This document shows, one piece after another, positions 10,129 to 17,846 of a stretch of 64,000 nt of DNA. The position numbers were made by a program, and so were the translations under genes. The notes under the pieces are model-generated. The model searched no databases. It was not told the origin of the DNA and was given only the letters and a program-made list of their open reading frames with translations. Every line of letters begins with the position of its first letter. Positions within the stretch are counted from its first letter, which is position 1. Origin of the DNA: Desulfomonile tiedjei DSM 6799 (GTDB lineage: Bacteria; Desulfobacterota; Desulfomonilia; Desulfomonilales; Desulfomonilaceae); the NCBI RefSeq assembly GCF_000266945.1, contig NC_018025.1, positions 3,221,001 through 3,285,000 on the forward strand, in the 5' to 3' direction.

Positions 10129-10157
10129 ACGGAGGACGAGAGTCCTCCGTTTTTTTT
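10129..10157 (+). terminator. Rho-independent terminator of the porin gene
   Basis: A perfect 9-bp stem (10129-10137 with 10142-10150) is closed by a GAGA tetraloop and followed by seven T. It lies 35 bp after the stop codon. Confidence 0.92.
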
Positions 10158-10245
10158 CGTAAATCCGTACAAATAAGCGTGAAACCAACCCGTTTTTCTG
10201 ATAGATTCAAGTCTCTACAAAAACCCCAGAAACCAGGAAAATCTT

Positions 10246-11505
10246 TTGATTGAAATCGTTTTCATAGTGTCGGCCGCTGTTCTTCTGTTTCAAATCTACT
10301 TCTGGATCAATCGGGCTCGTGAACTGGTTGAAGCCTCTCTGGGCGGAATTCCGGAAATAGACCCTCGCAAAATTGCGGAGCTTCCCGAATCTCCGCCTTT
10401 GATATCCGTGATAGTTCCTGCACATAATGAAGAGATGACAATAAGAGACTGTCTCAGTTCAGTACTGGAGCAGGACTATCCGAATTATGAGCTTATTCTC
10501 GTTGACGATCGCTCGGAAGATAGGACTGCAGCCATTGCCGAAGAGTTGGCTCGGAGCAAAAGGCCTTTTAAGATCGTGCGAGTTGCCGAACTGCCTGCTG
10601 GTTGGACAGGAAAATGTCACGCGCTCGACAGAGGAATCGTTCATGCAAACGGCGAATGGTTGGCTTTTCTCGATGCAGATAGTTGTCTTCATAAGAGCGC
10701 ATTACGTCAGTGCTATATAGAAGCAGTGAAAGCTCGAGTGAATATGATCACCCTCACCCCGAAATTCATCCTGAAGACTTTCTGGGAAAAAGCTCTGCAG
10801 CCCACGTTTGCCTCAATGTCGTGCATATTGTTCCCCATTACTCAGATTAATGTCCAGTCCAGTCCTGTAGCGTCCGCCAATGGCATGTTCTATCTCATCA
10901 GTAGAAGAGCGTACGATGCGATAGACGGCCACAGAGACGTCAGGAATCTTGCAGTTGAAGATATAGGGATTGGAAAGAGGGTAAAAGCATCCGGTTTGGG
11001 GCTTCTGTTTGCCAACGGACGCCGGGTGCTACGAACCAGGATGTACACAAATTTCCATGAAATCATAAATGGTTGGGCGCGCATCCTGAGCGCTTCCATG
11101 AATTACCGGGTATCCACAGCTCTCAAATATCTCGTGCTCCACGTGCTTATGAGCTTTCCTCTGCTTGTATTCGCTCTGTACTTCTATATACCTACAGCTC
11201 AGTGGCTTTGGCCCAACACCTGGTTTGTACCACTTTTCGTATTGAGTACTCTTGCAATCATTGTATCAGGCTTGTACTGCAAGCAAATCGGCGCTTCGGT
11301 ATCCCTGTTTCGTTGGGTGTTCTTGGGTAACCTCCTGTTAATTTGGGTTTTTCTCGTCATCGTCAAACGAATCCTCATGAAGGATGCGCTTCAGTGGCGT
11401 GGAACGACGTACCAGACAAGCAAGTACCAGCCGACATGCCTTAATCCTGTAAATTCAAGAATCTATACAGGTACTCCAAGATCGGTTCTAGAGGAGATCA
11501 ACTGA
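10246..11505 (+). CDS. Membrane-associated family 2 glycosyltransferase
   Basis: A GT-A catalytic domain is visible: SVIVPAHNEEMTIRDCL, DDRSEDRT and the DADSC metal/sugar-nucleotide motif. An N-terminal hydrophobic segment and three or so C-terminal membrane helices (about residues 300-385) resemble CrtQ/HpnB-like glycosyltransferases that act on lipid or hopanoid acceptors. The TTG start at 10246 is preceded by AGGAAAA; GTG at 10267 is an alternative, but it would cut the N-terminal helix. The acceptor cannot be told from the sequence. Confidence 0.82.
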   Translation: MIEIVFIVSAAVLLFQIYFWINRARELVEASLGGIPEIDPRKIAELPESPPLISVIVPAHNEEMTIRDCLSSVLEQDYPNYELILVDDRSEDRTAAIAEELARSKRPFKIVRVAELPAGWTGKCHALDRGIVHANGEWLAFLDADSCLHKSALRQCYIEAVKARVNMITLTPKFILKTFWEKALQPTFASMSCILFPITQINVQSSPVASANGMFYLISRRAYDAIDGHRDVRNLAVEDIGIGKRVKASGLGLLFANGRRVLRTRMYTNFHEIINGWARILSASMNYRVSTALKYLVLHVLMSFPLLVFALYFYIPTAQWLWPNTWFVPLFVLSTLAIIVSGLYCKQIGASVSLFRWVFLGNLLLIWVFLVIVKRILMKDALQWRGTTYQTSKYQPTCLNPVNSRIYTGTPRSVLEEIN

Positions 11506-11607
11506 AGGCTGCAGAAAACGATTTGCAGTGGATTCTTTCAAGACAGCCACAGTGTCGCAATTTTTCTCGAGTTCTGTGTCGGATCGATTCTGCCGGAGAT
11601 ACGGGAT

Positions 11608-12096
11608 TTAGGAAGTCGGCCAGGACGTTATTTTTTCAATGTACTCCGGAGGAAACTTCCAGTACGTGGCGGCGGAAAGGATGATTCTCCTGTAATCTCG
11701 GGTGGGTCTGACTTCTCGCCGACCGCCCTTGTTCCCCCGAGCTACGTAGACCCATGCGAACACGGTCTTGCCGTTGTCCAGCCTTATTACCGGCAGCCGT
11801 GCATCGCCGCGTGAGTAAAAGTACGGATTGCCCTTTTTCCGGTCGAAGGCCTTAAGAAGGGGTTCCTCGATTTCTACAAGTATACCCCAAATAGTTGAGT
11901 TCTCTTTGTGCTCCAGATTGACCGTTCCGCCTCCCCTTCCCTGGGAGTAAAAATTCCACACGAAATCATATCCCTCCAGTTGTGCTGGAGCCATGGAAAG
12001 AATCATTGAAGAGTCATAACCATCAGCTTCCACCCAGGAACGGAGTTCGGATCGATCCATATTTGAACCGTATACAAAAACAAAATCAGCACACAT
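11608..12096 (-). CDS. Gamma-glutamylcyclotransferase-fold protein
   Basis: The N-terminal FVFVYGSNM is the conserved nucleotide-like loop of the GGCT/AIG2 fold, followed by LEGYDFVWNFYS, GGTVNLEH and a VEIEEP segment holding the likely acidic catalytic residue. These enzymes release 5-oxoproline from gamma-glutamyl amines or peptides. The frame is open for 43 more codons upstream, but GTGGAGC lies five bases before ATG at 12096, giving a compact 162-residue protein, normal for the fold. The substrate is unknown. Confidence 0.75.
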   Translation of the reverse strand: MCADFVFVYGSNMDRSELRSWVEADGYDSSMILSMAPAQLEGYDFVWNFYSQGRGGGTVNLEHKENSTIWGILVEIEEPLLKAFDRKKGNPYFYSRGDARLPVIRLDNGKTVFAWVYVARGNKGGRREVRPTRDYRRIILSAATYWKFPPEYIEKITSWPTS

Positions 12097-12396
12097 GATT
12101 GCTCCACTGCAAGGTCTGCTTGCCGGTGTCTTTGCCTCTAAAAGAAAACGACACTTTATTCCAGACGTCTGGCACTCTTCCGCACAGGTGATAACAGGTC
12201 TTTTTTCCTGGATTCTCTGGTACAATCCGGAGAGTACTATACCCTAAAACACTATTCCGGGCCACTCGTAATAAGAGCTGTATGCACACAATCGATGTCG
12301 TATGGACTGCGCAGAAAGAGGTCATGAGACTGCAGTCCGGGCTGCGGGACATTTCTACTTGGATGTGGTACGTTTTTCGCCTCGATTCAAAGAACC
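12097..12396. other. Intergenic region without supported feature
   Basis: About 300 bp between two minus-strand genes. I see no convincing promoter, RNA or coding signal. Antisense and upstream frames look like chance openings. Confidence 0.4.
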
Positions 12397-13062
12397 TTAT
12401 TCCGCTGCGTACACTTTCATTACCTGTGTTTTCACGTCGCTGGCTATAAGCTTGACGTTGGCTTCTATGCCCTGAAGATGTCTTTCCATTGCCGATGGCG
12501 AGATTCCCGGTACACCATAAACCGTGAACAACACATTCCTTGTATCTCGGTGTATCCTCGTTCGCTGGTCAGGGCCGTACACGATACTCGAGATAATGCC
12601 CTCTTTATCACGTATTACCATATCCCCAGGCTTGAGAACCTGTTCAGCTCCATTAATCCGGACGTAATTGTCTCCATCTCGAGAAACGTCAATCTGCAAG
12701 GGTTCCCGAATACAGTCCAGGTCATAACCGGCAGTGAGCAACATACTCCTTAGTTCTGCCATAAACATGGCTTCCACGAGAGAAGCTCCAGATGGAGCGG
12801 CCTTTCCTTTGATAACGGATTCAACCTGATGAAGCACATGGTACGTCTTCTTAAATTTCTTGTAGTACTTCTGATAAGCCTGCATAATTTCATGTTCTCT
12901 GACGCCTGTTTCCGCGAACAGCATGCGGAGATCCTCTTCAACCCGTTTTCTTTCGTGTTCGAGAGCCTCACTGGACAGGGGATTGGACACATTGCACATT
13001 GCGAGAATCCCCACTTGAGTTCCCGGGAATGCTGTCTTCCAAGCATCTGACATTTCAAGCAT
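12397..13062 (-). CDS. B3/B4 (phenylalanyl-tRNA synthetase beta-like) domain protein
   Basis: The 221-residue protein resembles stand-alone B3/B4 domains: an N-terminal helical part (WKTAFPGTQVGILAMCNV), the PL.ID.SRDGD strand region and the late TRNVLFTVYGVPGISP segment. These COG3382-type proteins are thought to act on or bind amino acids or mischarged tRNA, but this is not settled. The ATG at 13062 follows AAGGAGATATTT, an excellent ribosome-binding site; the longer frame to a TTG at 13128 has none. Confidence 0.7.
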   Translation of the reverse strand: MLEMSDAWKTAFPGTQVGILAMCNVSNPLSSEALEHERKRVEEDLRMLFAETGVREHEIMQAYQKYYKKFKKTYHVLHQVESVIKGKAAPSGASLVEAMFMAELRSMLLTAGYDLDCIREPLQIDVSRDGDNYVRINGAEQVLKPGDMVIRDKEGIISSIVYGPDQRTRIHRDTRNVLFTVYGVPGISPSAMERHLQGIEANVKLIASDVKTQVMKVYAAE

Positions 13063-13190
13063 AAATATCTCCTTGAAACATTTTGCGGTTCTCGAAGGCC
13101 GTTTCCGTAGCCTATCATGAACGCACAATTTTCAGCAAAGTCCATTAGATCTATGGCGAATTTTTCAGGCGAGCGAAAAAAGGGAGCGCG

Positions 13191-13231
13191 CCAAAAAAGA
13201 AAGCCGGAAGATATCCTTTTTATCTTCCGGC
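13191..13231 (-). terminator. Rho-independent terminator downstream of the 13.4-13.7 kb gene
   Basis: An 11-bp stem (13203-13213 with 13221-13231) is followed on the minus strand by TTTCTTTTTT. It can serve the small minus-strand gene ending at 13387. Confidence 0.75.
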
Positions 13232-13248
13232 CTTGGCGTGTTTTCTTC

Positions 13249-13275
13249 GGCGAAAAAAGAATGAGTTTTTTCGCC
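13249..13275. terminator. Second hairpin with A/T-rich arms
   Basis: GGCGAAAAAA (13249-13258) pairs with TTTTTTCGCC (13266-13275). It works in either orientation as a terminator-like structure and sits 17 bp from the previous hairpin. The rest of the 324-bp gap to 13386 shows no gene. Confidence 0.5.
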
Positions 13276-13386
13276 TACCTTCTCTCCATGTCAAAGTCCC
13301 ACTTTCCCGAGGTGGTTTGGATGTGGTCTCAAAAAGCTTCCCGATTAGCCTCTATATACTGACGGGATTTGGAACTGCGCGGGTGG

Positions 13387-13683
13387 TTAGGCTTGACCCA
13401 CGACAGTTGTGTTCGGCTGAGGACCGCTGCTTTCCAGCTTTATTTCTTCAATAATCGAAGCTATTTCCGCATGAAGGATTTCTAGCTGCCAATTAAAGTA
13501 GATGTCCTCTCCAAAATCCCGAAGTAGCTGTTTTTGAGCAGTGATATAATCTTTAGGGGAGACAGCCCCCGAAAAAACGTGAATGGGATTAATCAAGGTA
13601 GCTATCACTTGTTCCTGTCGATCATTGTTTATTTCGAGATTATCGTTATTCTGGCTCATGCTGCCCCTCTTTTTGTTTGTCAT
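13387..13683 (-). CDS. Small hypothetical protein (98 residues)
   Basis: I do not recognise this protein. It is acidic and mostly helical (KDYITAQKQLLRDFGEDI, then ILHAEIASIIEEIKLE) with an Asn/Gln-rich start, and has no signal peptide or membrane segment. GGAGGG lies just before the first ATG. An internal ATG (residue 9) with AGAGGGG in front is an equally good start. The terminator at 13191-13231 lies downstream. Confidence 0.5.
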   Translation of the reverse strand: MTNKKRGSMSQNNDNLEINNDRQEQVIATLINPIHVFSGAVSPKDYITAQKQLLRDFGEDIYFNWQLEILHAEIASIIEEIKLESSGPQPNTTVVGQA

Positions 13684-14013
13684 GACCCTCCATTATGCAA
13701 CTGCGATGCCAACTTGATAGATATCACAACAGACTCCCTGAATAAGCTCGTTTTCAGCAACTGACCCTTCATGCTGCCAGGACATACTGTCCAATATCCG
13801 ACATATTCTCGGCGTGGACGATGGGAAAACCACATACTCACAGCGCTCGCACGAACAATGTCCAATTTCGGACCCCTCTGTCCGGTTATCGCGCGGTCTT
13901 CCCAACCCACTGGAACATTTGACGCCTTGATTGATCTTTCTTATAATGACTCTCGGTCGATTCAAAAGGTCCAAGAAAATCAAAATTTCACGTAATTTTA
14001 GGAGTAATATTAT
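13684..14013 (+). other. Divergent intergenic region upstream of tatA
   Basis: This 330-bp gap lies between divergent genes. It contains AGGAG before tatA (around 14000) but no clear -35/-10 pair. Short open frames on both strands show no coding character. Confidence 0.4.
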
Positions 14014-14211
14014 ATGCCCGGTCCATGGGAACTCATTCTCATCTTCCTCATCATTATGCTTATCTTCGGCGCGAAGAGAATTCCGGAAATCATGGGCGGA
14101 ATAGGCAAAGGGATACGAACCTTTAAGAAAGGGCTCGAGACGGACGATGCCCCTCCGAAGCCCCAGGTGGAGCCCGGTAGTCCGCCCGTGGAAAGAATCG
14201 AACCCAAGTAG
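14014..14211 (+). CDS. tatA: Sec-independent protein translocase subunit TatA
   Basis: This 65-residue protein has one N-terminal membrane helix (ELILIFLIIMLIFGA), the conserved FGAKRIPEI hinge and an amphipathic helix (GGIGKGIRTFKKG), followed by a short acidic, Pro-rich tail. TatA subunits form the pore-like assembly that moves folded, twin-arginine-tagged proteins across the inner membrane. AGGAG lies nine bases before ATG. No tatB or tatC is adjacent. Confidence 0.92.
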   Translation: MPGPWELILIFLIIMLIFGAKRIPEIMGGIGKGIRTFKKGLETDDAPPKPQVEPGSPPVERIEPK

Positions 14212-14287
14212 TCGGCATCCCCTTTTCCGGCGTCATCATCGTATCTGAAGGTGCTCTCTTAGCGCGATCGTTGACCTGAGAACACCG

Positions 14288-15730
14288 GTGGCCCCGGACC
14301 AACGTAAGCCATTCCGATATTCAGGCGCGTCTCCAATTCAACTATTTGGTGCCATTCTCATGAGAAAAGCGTCTCAGAAGCCCCCCCCGGAACCTGAATC
14401 ACACCTGTATTTGCTGTTCGGAGATGAATTTCTCGTAAAAGAGCGAGTATCCACCCTCGTGGACACCTTCCTCGGCCCCGAACTACGCGCCACAAATCTG
14501 GTCGTTCTTGACGGAGCTCATTTAGACGCCTCGGCGCTCAGCAATCAGGTGTTCACACCATCGCTTTTTGGGGGTCCACGGGTAATCGTGGTGGATCAGA
14601 CCGCGATTTTCGCGGGTAAATCAAATCAATCCAGCATCGCGGGTAAAGCAATTCAATCATGGAAATCCGGGGATCGAAAAGCTGCTATGAGGACTTTCGC
14701 GCAGTTGATGACATCTGCGGATTTGATCCAGACGGACCTGGAGCAGGGATCGGAATGGACGCAGCAGCTCGGTGAAGCAGTAGAGAGCGGCGACAGAGAC
14801 GTGCTCGTACTCATTGCCCAGGCCTACTTGGAGCAAGGTCAGACCAGGTCATCGGTTTCCAGTGAATCCGTGCTTGACGAAATCATTGCATCGCGATTTC
14901 CGGAAGGTACGGTGCTGATCTTTACCGCGCCTGCAGTTGATACTCGAAAAAAGCTCTATAAGGCTGTCGAAAAACATGGTCGTGTGCTGGCATGTGCCGT
15001 AAAAGAGCAAAAGTACGGCGCCGCCATGGACAGGGCTTTTTTCGATGACAGAGTGCTTTCTACGCTGGAAAAAGCCGGAAAGAATATAGGGAGTGCCGCA
15101 CTGGAGAAAATGTACTCCCGTTCGGGCAAAGAGCTTCGGAAATTGCAGAGCGAATTGCAGAAACTCATCGCGTATGTTGGCGAAAGACGTGAGATTACCT
15201 CAAAGGATGTTGAGGAGATTTTTGCCGATTTTCATGAAGCATTCTTCTTTGATCTCATCAACGCGGTCCGCAGCGGCGATGCAGTAAAAAGCCTGCAAAT
15301 GCTCCATGACACGCTCAGGGATTCGTCGCACCCGCTGGCGATACTCGGAGCTATCGCTTCCGAATTCAGGAAGCTTATTGTAGCGAGAGAAACGCTTTTC
15401 ACCGTACTCAGACCTTACTGGAAATCACGGATGAACTATCAGGCTTTTGTGAAAGTCATGCAGGAGGTGCGAAGCTCTCAGCCGCCCAAGAAAGGCAAGA
15501 GCAAACTCGATTTGCTGGCCATGAAGGATTATCCACTGTATTTGCTGCTCAAGGATGCAGAAAAGATCCCCCTGGAAAAGCTTGTAGCAATCATGGAAGC
15601 AATTCTGGAAGTCGATATTATGATGAAATCCTCACGACTTGGATCGCAAGCTCCCGAAGCATTACTCCAGGAACTTATCTTGAAGATCTGCGAACCAACA
15701 GGGCGGCATCCGCGCGCTACCGGCCGATAG
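14288..15730 (+). CDS. holA: DNA polymerase III delta subunit-like protein
   Basis: Delta opens and loads the beta sliding clamp. The N-terminal domain begins LYLLFGDEFLVKERV, followed by VVLDG and LFGGPRVIVV. The AAA+ lid region includes GSAALEKMYSRSGKELRKLQSEL and DVEEIFADF, and the C-terminal collar domain follows. At 480 residues it is well above the usual 330-350. The excess is mainly an inserted helical segment of about 80 residues (about residues 118-200) before the FPEGTVLIFTAP strand. GTG at 14288 is the longest start; ATG at 14360 is a reasonable alternative, and neither has a strong ribosome-binding site. Confidence 0.8.
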   Translation: MAPDQRKPFRYSGASPIQLFGAILMRKASQKPPPEPESHLYLLFGDEFLVKERVSTLVDTFLGPELRATNLVVLDGAHLDASALSNQVFTPSLFGGPRVIVVDQTAIFAGKSNQSSIAGKAIQSWKSGDRKAAMRTFAQLMTSADLIQTDLEQGSEWTQQLGEAVESGDRDVLVLIAQAYLEQGQTRSSVSSESVLDEIIASRFPEGTVLIFTAPAVDTRKKLYKAVEKHGRVLACAVKEQKYGAAMDRAFFDDRVLSTLEKAGKNIGSAALEKMYSRSGKELRKLQSELQKLIAYVGERREITSKDVEEIFADFHEAFFFDLINAVRSGDAVKSLQMLHDTLRDSSHPLAILGAIASEFRKLIVARETLFTVLRPYWKSRMNYQAFVKVMQEVRSSQPPKKGKSKLDLLAMKDYPLYLLLKDAEKIPLEKLVAIMEAILEVDIMMKSSRLGSQAPEALLQELILKICEPTGRHPRATGR

Positions 15731-15754
15731 CAGTTCACATAACCCTGCTATGAA

Positions 15755-15940
15755 GAAACCGTCTCAAAATTCATGAATGGACAAAACATCGTGCCACGAT
15801 TCGCCATCCGAGTAGGGGCAGACCAATGCGTCTGCCCTTATTTGGGCGGACGCTCTGGTCCGCCCCTACAGTCAGGCCGGAAAGCTGATGAGAACATCGT
15901 GCCACGATCTGGGATGAATTTCGATTTTTGAGACAGTCTC
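15755..15940. mobile_element. 186-bp MITE-like element sharing ends with the IS at 17.8-19.5 kb
   Basis: The left end GAAACCGTCTCAAAATTC and the reverse complement of the right end GAGACTGTCTCAAAAATC match each other at 15 of 18 positions and match the ends of the nearby IS. It is flanked by TGAA on both sides (15751-15754, 15941-15944). It has no coding frame. Inside are two copies of ATCGTGCCACGAT (15788-15800, 15896-15908) and two adjacent hairpins (15816-15837, 15844-15865). Confidence 0.8.
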
Positions 15941-16080
15941 TGAATCGCCGGGCTATTTTCTTTCGTCCCTACTGGACAAAGAGATTGGAAAGCAAAGTTA
16001 ACGCCTATGAGGTCCGTGCTTCCGAGCAGTAAGTTCTATCTTGACTGCAAGTCCGTATCACTTGCTTCCAAAGGTAATTG

Positions 16081-16803
16081 TCAGTGCAGAACTTTTGAAT
16101 CCGATGACGTGTGCGAATCGGGCCTTTGTTTCCGGTGCATGGCATCATTCTCGTGACGTGCCGCGACGATCATACGTTCCGTTTCATCCATGACCTTCTT
16201 CAATTCCGGTCCGACAAAAATATAGCGGTCTGTCGGCTCGCAGAGCACAGGTTCGTCGGACTTAACCCGATCTGCGGGAATCTCGGGAAGTTCCACTTCC
16301 ACAGGGACGGCGGTTTCTTCAGCAGGTTCAGGAGAATTGTTCCTTCTCCAAAAAAGCCAACTACAGGCGGGAATCGCAAGCAATATGATTCCGAGCAACA
16401 ATGCCAGAACGTACGGGTTCAAGGAATGCCCCCAGATCAAGCCACTTTTATCTTGGAAGAAACTCGTGAATTGTTGCGCAATATTCTCCATGCGACTGCT
16501 TGCCTGGAGAACATCACGCCCCACATCACCCACATGCTGATCCATTTTGGCAACGCTTTCTTTCAGGCCGAGTGCTTCCTTCTTGATCTCCGTGGCTGTC
16601 TGGGAAACGAGAGCCAGTTCGCTCTGAATAGAAGGAAAAATATCGCTCAACATGACCGACGTTCGATCTAGAAGCGCGCCATCTCTCTTTTGTCTGTCCC
16701 CTTCGAATCGCAACGTCAATCCGATCGCGATTGCCTGAAGAATAACTACCAGAGCCATAAGACCATAGAGCGCGCGTATATTCGTGGATCGGTTCCTTCG
16801 CAT
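16081..16803 (-). CDS. Membrane protein with periplasmic coiled coil, function unknown
   Basis: Two membrane segments (LYGLMALVVILQAIAIGLTL near the N-terminus and NPYVLALLLGIILLAI at about residues 125-145) bracket a 90-residue helical region of the kind seen in chemoreceptor-like or DUF948-like proteins. The C-terminal cytoplasmic tail is acidic and then polar. I do not recognise a family. The start at 16803 follows GGAAGG seven bases upstream; the frame continues to a GTG at 16848 without one. Confidence 0.6.
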   Translation of the reverse strand: MRRNRSTNIRALYGLMALVVILQAIAIGLTLRFEGDRQKRDGALLDRTSVMLSDIFPSIQSELALVSQTATEIKKEALGLKESVAKMDQHVGDVGRDVLQASSRMENIAQQFTSFFQDKSGLIWGHSLNPYVLALLLGIILLAIPACSWLFWRRNNSPEPAEETAVPVEVELPEIPADRVKSDEPVLCEPTDRYIFVGPELKKVMDETERMIVAARHENDAMHRKQRPDSHTSSDSKVLH

Positions 16804-16962
16804 GCCGTGGACCTTCCGCTGATTACCCGTATAGATTCTTAACTTCACAAGAATTTAGCAAATTCCATGGCAAACGTGAATGGTAAAAATGAGAATTGAA
16901 CAAGGAAAACTCTCATGTTTGTCCAGTTTTTGTTCGTTACTTTTCTTTCGGAAACCTCACGT

Positions 16963-17532
16963 TTAAGAAAGGATAAGGAGACGGATTGCATAGATCCCGA
17001 CAATCAGCGGGAGGATAAAGTCAAAAACTGCCCTTACGGACGACACTATCAAAGATGGCAAATAATAAGATTGGCGCTTCTCCTTAGCTGCTTGCACAAT
17101 CTTATAACGTTCCACATCTCTTTTGTGTAGGTCAAAATCTATTTGACTCATCCAATTCTTGGAACGTTCCTGTCGGTTCTTGCGTTCTTCCTCACTCTCC
17201 CATTGTTTACGTTGCTCCAACTCGCGTCTGAAATCTTCAGTCTCTTTTTCGCTGCGCGCATCTGCAACTGCGAATCCCCATGCAACCAAATCTGAAACAG
17301 CATAGATAAGGAATGCCGCAAAAAAATAGACCACAGCACACCCCAGGATGGAGAGAAGCCGATCATCGGAAATTCCTTGAAAAGTGAGTCCAAAAATTGA
17401 GATTGTTGATAGCTTCACTTTTGCCCAAGCTATTATTATGCCAATAGACGCCGATCCCAGCAGGTTACGTCGTTCTTTTCTGGTCACCTCTCGCAGTGCG
17501 TCCTGGAGTAAGTACTGTGGTTCTTTTTCCAT
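16963..17532 (-). CDS. Membrane protein with central coiled coil, function unknown
   Basis: The 189-residue protein has two N-terminal membrane helices (SASIGIIIAWAKV region and LLSILGCAVVYFFAAFLIYAV), a central strongly charged coiled coil (EKETEDFRRELEQRKQWESEEERKN is part of it) and a C-terminal helix (FILPLIVGIYAIRLLIL). It has no recognised family. GGAGGGAA directly precedes ATG. It sits between the MITE-like element and the IS, so it may be accessory DNA. Confidence 0.6.
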   Translation of the reverse strand: MEKEPQYLLQDALREVTRKERRNLLGSASIGIIIAWAKVKLSTISIFGLTFQGISDDRLLSILGCAVVYFFAAFLIYAVSDLVAWGFAVADARSEKETEDFRRELEQRKQWESEEERKNRQERSKNWMSQIDFDLHKRDVERYKIVQAAKEKRQSYYLPSLIVSSVRAVFDFILPLIVGIYAIRLLILS

Positions 17533-17662
17533 TTCCCTCCAATGTAGAGAGCTTCGTGGACATCTAATTCGTTCTTTTTCCCTATGGTTCTCAGTTAGGC
17601 TGTCAAGAAAATTGTCTTCTTTTTTGTATTCGTTTAATTACGAGCGGGCACTAGGGATTCTG

Positions 17663-17805
17663 CGCCCTGGAAGGGCGACCCAATGGTAGCCACGGGTGTC
17701 AGCCGTGGACAGCGCGCCATGTACATAAGCATGGTTCAACGACCCTGAAAGGGTCGACCAACAGGCAATAATCCCCAAATGTCATTGGTGGACCCTTCTA
17801 GGGTC
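17663..17805. repeat. Cluster of short GC-rich hairpins beside the IS
   Basis: Four perfect short inverted repeats lie within 143 bp: 17663-17677, 17690-17708, 17740-17756 and 17791-17805. Each has a 5-7 bp stem around GGGCG, CCACGG or GACCCT cores. A fifth (19552-19567) lies on the other side of the IS. They look like dispersed intergenic repeats, and no gene is present in this gap. Confidence 0.6.
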
Positions 17806-17846
17806 ATGAAGACAAAGGATTTGCCGTATCGCTTCCGTGGGTTTGC

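Noticed and set aside
8847..10172. 441-codon open frame on the minus strand opposite the porin gene
   Set aside because: It is antisense to a gene with signal peptide, promoter and terminator. Its translation has no recognisable motif and no good ribosome-binding site, and long antisense openings are common in such codon usage.
13322..13340. GGTCTCAAAAAGC as another end of the IS/MITE family
   Set aside because: Only the GTCTCAAAA core matches; no partner end and no flanking duplication were found.
13693..13983. Minus-strand frames of 76-96 codons upstream of tatA
   Set aside because: No ribosome-binding site and no recognisable protein features; the frames overlap each other.
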